Below, one piece after another: positions 1 through 5,004 of a DNA stretch of 8,614 nt. The DNA lies in assembly GCA_945910665.1 (NCBI GenBank), contig CAMDZK010000037.1, positions 1 through 8,614 on the forward strand. The letters run 5' to 3'. The notes beneath the pieces were generated by a model. It worked only from the letters and a program-made list of their open reading frames with translations. It searched no databases and had not been told where the DNA came from. This DNA comes from an uncultured Peptostreptococcaceae bacterium (GTDB lineage Bacteria > Bacillota > Clostridia > Tissierellales > Peptoniphilaceae). The stretch's first letter is position 1. The number at the start of each line of letters is the position of its first letter. The translations under genes and the position numbers were made by a program.

Positions 1-169
1 GCAGTTCTTCTGAAATCAAAAGTATTTTTGCATCGAGCCATCCCAATACATATGGTCCGAGAAGAATTCCAGTGAGAAATAACCCAATAAGTCTTGGTAA
101 TTCCAGTTTTTGAAATGCTGTGGCAAAGGCCATGTCTATGAGTAAAATGAGGGCGAGCGGTTGCATCAT
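1..169 (-). CDS. Cation:proton antiporter, CPA2/Kef-like, N-terminal fragment
   Basis: Only the first 56 residues are present; the gene runs off the left edge. The peptide starts MMQPLALILLIDMAF and continues through a segment around residues 23-43 (KLELPRLIGLFLTGILLGPY) that matches the first part of CPA2-family Na+(K+)/H+ antiporters, where the LP.L.G.L..G...GP pattern follows the first membrane helix. Two hydrophobic stretches are visible (about residues 3-17 and 27-43), so an inner-membrane transporter is expected. The start is set by GGAGG at 175-179, 5 nt before the first of two tandem ATG codons (169 and 166); the second would have an 8-nt spacing and is equally plausible. The leader holds a probable fluoride riboswitch, which suggests that the transporter helps the cell cope with fluoride or the linked pH and sodium stress. 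The family call is fairly firm; the ion cannot be read from this fragment. Confidence 0.8.
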   Translation of the reverse strand, partial: MMQPLALILLIDMAFATAFQKLELPRLIGLFLTGILLGPYVLGWLDAKILLISEEL

Positions 170-180
170 ATGTTCCTCCA

Positions 181-228
181 AAATAAAAAGCTGACACTTT
201 CTGCGTTTATGCAGAAGTTATCAGCTTT
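181..228 (-). terminator. Attenuator terminator of the antiporter leader
   Basis: On the minus strand AAAGCTGA (221-228) pairs with TCAGCTTT (187-194). Inside this, CTTCTGC (211-217) pairs with GCAGAAAG (199-206) around an ATAAAC loop, and the stem is followed by a T-rich run before the GGAGG ribosome binding site. The 5' arms contain the conserved GCTGATAA and CTTCTGC aptamer blocks, so folded aptamer and terminator exclude each other. This is the arrangement of a transcriptional ON switch: termination without ligand and antiporter expression with it. The hairpin is plain in the sequence; the switching is inferred. Confidence 0.8.
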
Positions 229-260
229 GATTCGCGGTTTTGGCCGAAACCATCATTCCT
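211..260 (-). promoter_or_regulatory. Probable fluoride (crcB) riboswitch aptamer
   Basis: Read on the minus strand, the antiporter leader carries the landmark blocks of the crcB fluoride RNA in the right order: GG, then GATGG with a following TTC, then CC, then AAACCGC, then GCTGATAA followed at once by CTTCTGC. The published Bacillus cereus and Pseudomonas syringae aptamers show the same order, with GCTGATGA/GCTAATGA before a CTAC-type block. P1 can form as GGTT with AACT (one G-T pair). The GG/CC pseudoknot is short and there are about two extra bases between GG and GATG. The stem closing the AACCGC/GCTGAT loop is also weak (GC/GC). The conserved CTTCTGC block also forms the 5' side of the inner stem of the downstream terminator, as in B. 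cereus. Fluoride binding would therefore favour read-through. I recognised this by pattern memory, not by a covariance search. Confidence 0.65.
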
Positions 261-265
261 TTTGT

Positions 266-277
266 ATTATCATAGCA
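266..277 (-). promoter_or_regulatory. Candidate extended -10 promoter for the antiporter
   Basis: On the minus strand there is TG-C-TATGAT (277 down to 269), an extended -10 form, overlapped by a second option GATAAT (271-266). The matching -35 position (TTTTAA, 292-297) is poor. A start here would place the transcript's 5' end just before the GG that opens the riboswitch, as expected for this class. The call rests on motif and position only. Confidence 0.4.
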
Positions 278-317
278 CGCAATTTCTTCTCTTAAAATAC
301 GTTTTTAGAAGGAAGTT

Positions 318-338
318 AAATGATAATGTTTATCATTT
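318..338. promoter_or_regulatory. Fur-type operator upstream of sodA
   Basis: AAATGATAA, spacer TGT, TTATCATTT form a perfect inverted repeat with 9-bp arms. Its core TGATAATGTTTATCA (321-335) differs from the Bacillus 7-1-7 Fur consensus TGATAATNATTATCA at one of 14 defined positions. PerR (TTATAATNATTATAA) and Zur boxes fit less well. The box covers or abuts the expected -35 region of the sodA promoter, so a repressor bound here would block sodA. It lies upstream of the divergent antiporter promoter, which it is less likely to affect. The palindrome is certain; which Fur-family protein reads it is inferred. Confidence 0.75.
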
Positions 339-359
339 AGAATTTGTGGTATATATACT
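327..359 (+). promoter_or_regulatory. Candidate sodA promoter
   Basis: Two overlapping -10 options are visible: TATACT at 354-359, and an extended form TG-G-TATATA with the hexamer at 350-355. The corresponding -35 windows (TATCAT 331-336 or TGTTTA 327-332) are weak matches and fall inside the palindromic operator. That fits a repressible promoter. The exact start point cannot be fixed by eye. Confidence 0.45.
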
Positions 360-417
360 ATACCGAAACGATGCAACTATTCTTAGATAAATGAAACCTT
401 GAAGGAGGAAATGAACA

Positions 418-1023
418 ATGACTGCTAAATTACCAGAACTTAAATATGCATACGATGCACTTGAACCACACATTGATAAAGAAACGATGGAAATCCATCA
501 CACAAAACATCACCAAGCGTATATTGACAAGTACAATGCTGCCGTTGAAGGAAAAGACTTAGCGGATAAAGACATTTACGAAGTCATTAAAAACTTAAAC
601 GAAGTTCCAGAAGATATTCGTACAACTGTACGCAACAATGGTGGTGGATATTTGAACCACAATATTTTCTGGGAAATCTTAGGACCAAATAAAGGTGGCG
701 AACCTACTGGTGCGCTTGCTGAAAAAATCAACGAAGCATTCGGATCTTTTGAAGATTTCAAAAAGAAATTTGAAGAAGCGGGTGCTGGACAATTTGGTTC
801 TGGTTGGGCATGGCTTGTAAAAGATGGCGACAAAGTTGACATCGTAAAAACTGCAAACCAAGATAACCCAATCACTGATGGCAAATACCCAATTATGGGA
901 GTTGACGTTTGGGAGCATGCATATTATCTTAAATACCAAAACAAACGTCCAGATTATTTGAAAAATATTTGGAACGTAATCGACTGGGATGCTGCTGCAA
1001 AACGTTACGAAGAAGCAAAATAA
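418..1023 (+). CDS. sodA: Superoxide dismutase, Fe/Mn family, manganese type
   Basis: SodA converts superoxide to hydrogen peroxide and oxygen in the cytoplasm. The 201-residue product has the usual length and both domains: the helical N-terminal hairpin (about 1-90) and the alpha/beta C-terminal domain. All four metal ligands are present: His27 (in MEIHHTKHH), His81 (LNHNIFW), Asp163 and His167 (DVWEHAYY). The gateway tyrosine is Tyr35. The manganese rather than iron form is indicated by GGG at 75-77 before the second ligand and Gln148 in TANQD; iron enzymes usually carry their active-site Gln in the N-terminal domain instead. The start is supported by AGGAGG at 403-408, 9 nt upstream. A Fur-type box at the promoter points to metal- or redox-linked repression. 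The gene is monocistronic, ending in a hairpin terminator 10 nt after the stop and convergent with the RDD-family gene. Confidence 0.97.
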   Translation: MTAKLPELKYAYDALEPHIDKETMEIHHTKHHQAYIDKYNAAVEGKDLADKDIYEVIKNLNEVPEDIRTTVRNNGGGYLNHNIFWEILGPNKGGEPTGALAEKINEAFGSFEDFKKKFEEAGAGQFGSGWAWLVKDGDKVDIVKTANQDNPITDGKYPIMGVDVWEHAYYLKYQNKRPDYLKNIWNVIDWDAAAKRYEEAK

Positions 1024-1032
1024 GAATACGAT

Positions 1033-1057
1033 AAAACGCGCCGAAATGGCGCGTTTT
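1033..1057. terminator. Bidirectional terminator between sodA and the RDD-family gene
   Basis: AAAACGCGCC (1033-1042) pairs perfectly with GGCGCGTTTT (1048-1057) around a GAAAT loop. A T-run follows on the plus strand, and the A-run on the left gives a T-run on the minus strand. It can end both the sodA transcript and the opposing RDD-family transcript. Confidence 0.93.
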
Positions 1058-1101
1058 TTGTTTGTTTTCATTGGATTGACTGGTTACGAAATATCTTGGA
1101 C

Positions 1102-1605
1102 TTACATCTGTGCGATGAAATCTCCCAAATGCCTTTTATCCTTTCTATATGTGGCCATACTAAATAAGACGAGTGCACTCAAAATACTCGTCACAGATAA
1201 AAGAATTGCACCAGTAGGTTCCTCCGAATACATTCCGTGGATTGTACCCATGTGCCCCAGTTGCCAAGGAATGAATTTCACAACATTTCTTAGGAGGCTC
1301 GCCCCTATTGTTTTCTTTTGATACACCACTTGGAGTCCCGCTTTTCTTTTTCCAAAACTCCCATTTTTTGTAAAGTCTAAGTATGAGAAAATGAAGATGA
1401 TAGGAAGGACTGATGTCATAGTGGCCACCAGCTGCGCTGCAGATTCTTCCATTTCAGGAATCCCACGAAAGACAATGGAATAAAAAATCATGGCGAGGAC
1501 GAAGAGCCCTATGAGATAACAGAGGATGAAAAGATAATCGTATGCGATTTCTTTCATTCTTTTTTTCAGTGGAATTGGATTTATTTTTAAAAACATCGTT
1601 ACCAC
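1102..1605 (-). CDS. RDD-family small integral membrane protein
   Basis: This is a 167-residue membrane protein of unknown substrate. Three hydrophobic segments are clear (about 21-46, 57-76 and 131-152). Family landmarks are GSFGKRKAGLQVV (82-94), the RNVVKFIPW block (106-114) and a C-terminal DKRHLGDFIAQM, which resembles the conserved end of RDD proteins. The first helix has Arg16 and Asp23 but not the classic pair of aspartates, so it is a divergent member. Some RDD proteins have been linked to sodium/proton exchange; nothing here shows that. The start is uncertain. The listed GTG (1605) has no good ribosome binding site; ATG at 1596 (residue 4) and ATG at 1557 (residue 17) are alternatives. 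A TATAAG hexamer (1605-1610) could be a -10, in which case the later ATG is favoured. The gene follows a terminator, so it is probably transcribed on its own or by read-through. Confidence 0.8.
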   Translation of the reverse strand: MVTMFLKINPIPLKKRMKEIAYDYLFILCYLIGLFVLAMIFYSIVFRGIPEMEESAAQLVATMTSVLPIIFIFSYLDFTKNGSFGKRKAGLQVVYQKKTIGASLLRNVVKFIPWQLGHMGTIHGMYSEEPTGAILLSVTSILSALVLFSMATYRKDKRHLGDFIAQM

Positions 1606-1638
1606 TTATAAAAGCTTTGTAGATGTGAATCCTACTAG

Positions 1639-1663
1639 AAAAGCGTGGCTGCGCCACGCTTTT
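1639..1663. terminator. Terminator after the LEA-like gene
   Basis: AAAAGCGTGGC (1639-1649) pairs with GCCACGCTTTT (1653-1663) around a 3-nt loop, giving an 11-bp stem. It lies 2 nt past the stop codon of the minus-strand LEA-like gene. The T-run on the minus-strand side is only four bases (TTTTC), so termination may be partial, leaving some read-through into the RDD-family gene. Confidence 0.8.
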
Positions 1664-1665
1664 GC

Positions 1666-1977
1666 TTATTTTTTCAAATTTTTAGAAATTTTTTCGACGG
1701 TTTTCTTTGGAGAATCGACAAATTGTTTTGCAAGTTCGCCAATGTCTTTCGCGGTTTCTCCTACTTCAGTTTTTGCCTTACCAGCGGCATCTTTTACAGC
1801 TTCGGTTTTATCTCCTACAAAGCTCTTTGCTTCTTTTACGCCTTTGTCAGCGGATTTTTTTGCATCTTTTGCTGCTTTGTCCGCTGCCTTTTGAGCTTCT
1901 TTTGCTTTTTGCTCTGCCGCGTCTTTTCCATCTTGCATTGCGTCTGTTAGTTTGTTTTTAATGTCTTTAATACTCAT
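1666..1977 (-). CDS. Lys/Ala-rich LEA-like or apolipoprotein-like helical protein
   Basis: The function is unknown. The 103-residue product is dominated by Lys, Ala, Asp and Glu, in irregular 11-residue-like units of the KAADKAAKDAKKSADK kind between residues 18 and 75. It contains no Cys, Trp, Tyr, His or Arg and only two Phe (53 and 86). It has no signal peptide or membrane segment, so it should be cytoplasmic. The composition resembles group 3 LEA proteins and other amphipathic-helix stress proteins, which are often disordered until dried or bound to a partner. Total absence of Arg with so many Lys is striking. The start is well supported: AGGAG at 1984-1988 before the ATG at 1977. It begins 12 nt after the thioredoxin stop, so the two are almost certainly one operon. 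A stress-protection role is inferred from composition and neighbour only. Confidence 0.75.
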   Translation of the reverse strand: MSIKDIKNKLTDAMQDGKDAAEQKAKEAQKAADKAAKDAKKSADKGVKEAKSFVGDKTEAVKDAAGKAKTEVGETAKDIGELAKQFVDSPKKTVEKISKNLKK

Positions 1978-1989
1978 CGTTCTCTCCTT

Positions 1990-2298
1990 TTAAAAGAATC
2001 GTTTAATTTTTTCTTTTGGTACTGCACCGATAATACGGTCCACTTCTTGTCCATTTTCGAAAAAGATGATGGTCGGAATACTCATCACACCAAATTGCTG
2101 CGCGAGTTCAGGTTCGGTATCGATATTCACCTTTCCGATGACAATCTCCTCCGGCGCTTCTTTGGCCAGCTCATTAAAGATTGGGGACATCGTTCGACAG
2201 GGTGCACACCAATCGGCCCAAAAATCGACAATTGCTTTTCCTTCGTGTTTGAGTACATAATCATCCATATTACTTGTTTGTAAAACGAGCGGTTCCAT
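1990..2298 (-). CDS. trxA: Thioredoxin
   Basis: A small cytoplasmic disulfide reductase of 102 residues, the usual single-domain length. The active site is WCAPC (30-34) in the context VDFWADWCAPCRTMSP, with the buried Asp25 and the cis-proline loop SIPT (Pro75). The second residue between the cysteines is Ala instead of the common Gly, a variant seen in some Bacillota. I chose ATG 2298 because AGGAGG lies 6 nt upstream; a GTG at 2313 would extend the protein by five residues translated from that same ribosome binding site, so it is rejected. The gene leads a two-gene unit with the LEA-like gene and is divergent from rimO. No thioredoxin reductase is in the window, so the electron donor is unknown. 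The family call is certain; the trxA symbol assumes that it is the main thioredoxin. Confidence 0.94.
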   Translation of the reverse strand: MEPLVLQTSNMDDYVLKHEGKAIVDFWADWCAPCRTMSPIFNELAKEAPEEIVIGKVNIDTEPELAQQFGVMSIPTIIFFENGQEVDRIIGAVPKEKIKRFF

Positions 2299-2414
2299 AA
2301 CGTACCTCCTCACATCTTATTTTCTGTTAAGATATATACCCAAAAACTTAGCCTCTTGCCACCCATCGCAAAAACATGCAATAATAGATAGAATAGAGTA
2401 AATGAGGAGAATTC

Positions 2415-3695
2415 ATGAAAATATATCTACAGACCTTAGGTTGTGACAAAAATCGAGTCGATGCAGAAATTGCTTTGGCGCATATCGTAAAAGCGGGTCA
2501 TACGATTACTTATGAACCAGCAGAAGCTGAGTGTATTATTGTGAACACGTGTTGTTTTATCGAAGATGCGACCCAAGAAAGTATCGACGAAATTCTACAA
2601 TTGGCGCAATATAAAGAAGAAGGTGCATTAAAACGTCTCGTCGTCATGGGATGTATGGTGAATCGCTATCGTCAAGAGTTAATGGAAGGAATTCCAGAAA
2701 TTGACCATTTATTGGGAACATCTGATGTCAATGCATTGTCATCATTATTTCCTCCCACAGAAGATGTCGTCATCCCAGCAGACCGTGTGCTTACGACACC
2801 CAAACATTATGCTTATTTGCGCATTGCAGACGGCTGCGACAATAAATGCACGTACTGTGTGATCCCCTCGATTCGAGGTAAATATAAAAGTGTGCCCTTG
2901 GACGTTGTGGTTTCCGAAGCGAAAGAATTGGTTGCTGCAGGGGCAAAAGAACTCATTTTGGTGGCCCAAGATACGACGATGTACGGTACTGATTTGGACG
3001 ATACGAATCTTGTGACCTTGTTAGACGCTCTACATGAACTCGATGTGGAGTGGATTCGCATTTTGTATGCGTATCCTGAGCGAATCACCGATGAAATCAT
3101 CGAAGCCATGGCTAAACTGCCAAAAGTATGCAAATATATCGATATGCCCATCCAACACGCAGACGATACGGTCTTACGTCGCATGGGCCGCCACACAAAC
3201 CAAGAAGAAATTGAAACTGTGATTGAGAAATTGAGAGAGGCAATGCCTTCGGTTACACTGCGCACGACGCTGATCTCGGGTTTCCCAGGAGAAATGGCTA
3301 AACAGCATCAGCATGTATTAGACTTTGTGGAGAAAATGCAGTTTGATCGACTCGGTGTATTTCCTTATTCCAAAGAAGAAGAAACCCCTGCTGCGAGAAT
3401 GGACAATCAAATTGACGACGAAGTAAAAAAAGAACGCGCTGCAGAAATAATGGAATTGCAGCAAGAAATTCACTTTGCCAAAAGTGAAAAGAAAGTGGGC
3501 CAAGTTGTAGAGGTCTTGATTGACGGATACGACGAGGAAGAAGATTGGTTTTATGGAAGAATGGAATCAGACGCCCCCGATGTCGATACCTATGTGTATT
3601 TGAATGAGGAAGTGGAAATTGGGGATTTTGTAAAGGTACGACTCACGGAAGTCTACGGCTATGATTTCTTTGGAGAATTGACAGAAAAACAATAA
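2415..3695 (+). CDS. rimO: Ribosomal protein S12 (aspartate) methylthiotransferase RimO
   Basis: RimO adds a methylthio group to the beta carbon of a conserved aspartate in ribosomal protein S12. It is a radical-SAM enzyme with two [4Fe-4S] clusters. The 426-residue product has all three parts: an N-terminal UPF0004 domain with cluster cysteines Cys10, Cys46 and Cys80; a radical-SAM core with CDNKCTYC (Cys141, Cys145, Cys148); and a C-terminal TRAM-like domain from about 360. The motif MPIQHADDTVLRRMGR separates RimO from the tRNA enzymes MiaB and MtaB, which read differently there. The cluster motif VNTCCFIE has a second Cys (47) where Gly is more usual. GAGGAG at 2404-2409, 5 nt before the ATG, supports the start. 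It is transcribed alone, divergent from thioredoxin. No hairpin terminator follows directly; the first strong one is about 275 nt downstream, past a structured region. Confidence 0.95.
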   Translation: MKIYLQTLGCDKNRVDAEIALAHIVKAGHTITYEPAEAECIIVNTCCFIEDATQESIDEILQLAQYKEEGALKRLVVMGCMVNRYRQELMEGIPEIDHLLGTSDVNALSSLFPPTEDVVIPADRVLTTPKHYAYLRIADGCDNKCTYCVIPSIRGKYKSVPLDVVVSEAKELVAAGAKELILVAQDTTMYGTDLDDTNLVTLLDALHELDVEWIRILYAYPERITDEIIEAMAKLPKVCKYIDMPIQHADDTVLRRMGRHTNQEEIETVIEKLREAMPSVTLRTTLISGFPGEMAKQHQHVLDFVEKMQFDRLGVFPYSKEEETPAARMDNQIDDEVKKERAAEIMELQQEIHFAKSEKKVGQVVEVLIDGYDEEEDWFYGRMESDAPDVDTYVYLNEEVEIGDFVKVRLTEVYGYDFFGELTEKQ

Positions 3696-3698
3696 TAA

Positions 3699-3865
3699 CC
3701 TTCTACACTAATGTTGCGAAGCAGCTGGCTGTCGACAGGGTTATGCCGCCTTCGGCTGTGATCTACCCTTTGGGAACGAGATGCCGGCTTCGCCTGTGTT
3801 AAGTGTAAAGGTCGGATTATACTCGTTCGCGTAAGCGAACATTCCACCGTGCCCAACACGCAACA
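3699..3865. repeat. Large imperfect palindrome/structured intergenic element
   Basis: This gene-free stretch can fold extensively. CCTTcTACACT (3699-3709) pairs with AGTGTAAAGG (3802-3811) with one bulged C. Inside it GCGAAGC (3716-3722) pairs with GCTTCGC (3787-3793). At the core AGGGT/ACCCT (3737-3741/3765-3769) encloses GCCG-CCTT-CGGC (3745-3756). A 10-bp palindrome CTGTCGACAG lies at 3729-3738. Next to it is a separate 6-bp hairpin with a GTAA loop (3825-3840). An alternative closing helix, TGTTGCG (3712-3718) with CGCAACA (3859-3865), competes with the outer stem. No open frame here looks protein-coding. It could be a dispersed palindromic repeat, a small RNA, or a structured rimO 3' UTR; the sequence alone does not decide. 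From 3866 to 3971 I see only AT-rich DNA, a short ATCG/CGAT hairpin and GTGC-TGGGTG-GCAC at 3938-3951. Confidence 0.6.
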
Positions 3866-3971
3866 GTATCGATTAAAACGATGTGGGCTATTCAGATAAT
3901 TCTTTTAATGACATGCATTTTTAAAAATTAAAGTGGAGTGCTGGGTGGCACGATAGTGGCGGTTGCGTTGC

Positions 3972-4006
3972 AAAAATGGGACTGGTGCTTTTCCAGTCCC
4001 ATTTTT
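3972..4006. terminator. Strong bidirectional terminator between rimO and thyA
   Basis: AAAAATGGGACTGG (3972-3985) pairs perfectly with CCAGTCCCATTTTT (3993-4006) around a 7-nt TGCTTTT loop, giving a 14-bp stem with A and T runs on both sides. It can stop plus-strand transcription from rimO, or from any RNA made in 3699-3971, and minus-strand transcription from thyA, whose stop codon is about 130 nt away. Confidence 0.93.
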
Positions 4007-4058
4007 ATATAATCTCTTCCTTTGTAATTATCTCTTCTACCAGTCTCTTCCACTTCTC

Positions 4059-4106
4059 TCTAGCCGTAGGCGCCATCTCGGGCCGCAGGCGTGTATCTCG
4101 GCTAGA
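4059..4106. repeat. Tandem mini-hairpin repeats inside an 8-bp inverted repeat
   Basis: TCTAGCCG (4059-4066) and CGGCTAGA (4099-4106) form an 8-bp inverted repeat. Overlapping it are two tandem units, GCCGTAGGCGCCATCTCGG (4063-4081) and GCCGCAGGCGTGTATCTCGG (4082-4101). Each is a 3-bp GCC/GGC stem with a G-N-A triloop followed by ATCTCGG. Related units occur on the minus strand at 3777-3795 and 3739-3757. The role is unknown; on the minus strand this is the 3' untranslated region of thyA. Confidence 0.6.
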
Positions 4107-4133
4107 AGAGCTGTATCACTCCGTCAAAGGCGA

Positions 4134-4964
4134 CTATATTGCTATCTCAATCTCCCCTACATCGGGGCCAAATTCGTAGCCTTCTAATTTAAAATCATCG
4201 GCGGTGAATTCGTAGAAGTCCTTTACATCGGGGTTGATCCATAATTTTGGTGCAGGTTTTTCTTCTCGTTCGATTAGCTCTTTGACGACGGGTATATGGC
4301 GGTCGTAAATGTGGGCGTCGGCGATGACGTGGACGAACTCACCTACTTCCAATCCGCTCACTTGTGCGAGCATGTGGATGAGGATTGCATATTGGACCAC
4401 ATTCCAGTTGTTGGCAGCTAAAATATCGTTACTTCGCTGATTTAAGATCCCGTTTAATTTATTTCCTGTGACGTTAAAGGTCATGGAATAAGCGCATGGA
4501 TACAGGTTCATTGCATGCAAATCTTCATGGACGTAAATGTTTGTCATGATTCTTCGACTGTAGGGATTGTTCTTCAAATCAAACAAGACCCGGTCCACTT
4601 GGTCAAACATGCCTTCCTTATATTGGTGTTTGACGCCAAGCTGATATCCGTAGGCTTTTCCAATGGAGCCGTCTTCATCGGCCCATTCGTTCCAAATTTT
4701 TCCTTTTAAATCATTCACATTATTGCTCTTCATGGACCAAATCCACAACAGCTCTTGAATGGCTGTGCGAAAATAGGTACGGCGTAGGGTGAGAATGGGA
4801 AATTCTTTCGCTAAATTGTAGCGATTCACTACTCCAAAGGATTTAATCGTATGGGCAGGCGTACCATCGGGCCACTTTGCGCGCACCATTTGTCCTTCCG
4901 AAGAATCGCCATTTTCAATAATCGTCTTACACATTTCTTTGAAAATTTGGTCTGCTTTACTCAT
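4134..4964 (-). CDS. thyA: Thymidylate synthase, phi3T/Bacillus ThyA type
   Basis: ThyA methylates dUMP to dTMP using methylene-tetrahydrofolate, in the cytoplasm. The 276-residue product has the catalytic Cys157 in NLYPCAYS, the phosphate-binding pair Arg137-Arg138, NQRSND at 175-180 (Arg177, Ser178, Asp180), Asn188 and DAHIY (216-220). The residue after PC is Ala where most enzymes have His (PCH). With DGTPAHT (33-39), ELLWIW (71-76), RSND and the C-terminal LWINP.VKDFY.FT.DDFKL block, this places it with the phi3T phage and B. subtilis ThyA branch, not the E. coli-like ThyB branch. GGAGG lies just upstream of ATG 4964. No dihydrofolate reductase gene adjoins it. It starts 40 nt after the thiE-thiD stop with no hairpin between, so it may share the TPP-controlled transcript; no convincing promoter is visible in the gap. 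Confidence 0.95.
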   Translation of the reverse strand: MSKADQIFKEMCKTIIENGDSSEGQMVRAKWPDGTPAHTIKSFGVVNRYNLAKEFPILTLRRTYFRTAIQELLWIWSMKSNNVNDLKGKIWNEWADEDGSIGKAYGYQLGVKHQYKEGMFDQVDRVLFDLKNNPYSRRIMTNIYVHEDLHAMNLYPCAYSMTFNVTGNKLNGILNQRSNDILAANNWNVVQYAILIHMLAQVSGLEVGEFVHVIADAHIYDRHIPVVKELIEREEKPAPKLWINPDVKDFYEFTADDFKLEGYEFGPDVGEIEIAI

Positions 4965-5004
4965 TGTGCTCCTCCACTTCTACCTCTCATGATACCCTAT
5001 TTCA

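Noticed and set aside
1645..1950. Phe/Cys-rich open frames on the plus strand opposite the LEA-like gene
   Set aside because: They are the complement of a Lys/Ala/Glu-rich coding sequence, whose codon bias removes stop codons in the other frames. They have no ribosome binding site or recognisable family.
2299..2313. GTG start at 2313 extending thioredoxin by five residues
   Set aside because: The extra codons are the AGGAGG ribosome binding site of the ATG at 2298, so the shorter form is the real one.
3659..3859. Open frame on the minus strand across the rimO end and the structured intergenic region (66 codons)
   Set aside because: The Arg/Ser-rich product has no recognisable family, no ribosome binding site was found, and the frame is explained by the palindromic, GC-rich DNA.
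3712..3865. Possible tmRNA, 6S RNA, RNase P or SRP RNA
   Set aside because: GACAGGGTT near 3734 recalls tmRNA, but there is no tRNA-like end with GGTTC and CCA, no GAGGAAAGTCC of RNase P and no SRP GGAAG/GCAG loop. The 6S central bubble could not be recognised.
3739..4101. CRISPR-like array from the repeated GCC-GNA-GGC units
   Set aside because: The units are about 20 nt, imperfect, in mixed orientation and not separated by regular spacers, and no cas genes are nearby.
3963..4187. Plus-strand open frame starting in the terminator and ending in thyA
   Set aside because: It begins inside the terminator hairpin and runs through repeat units into the antisense of thyA, with no ribosome binding site.
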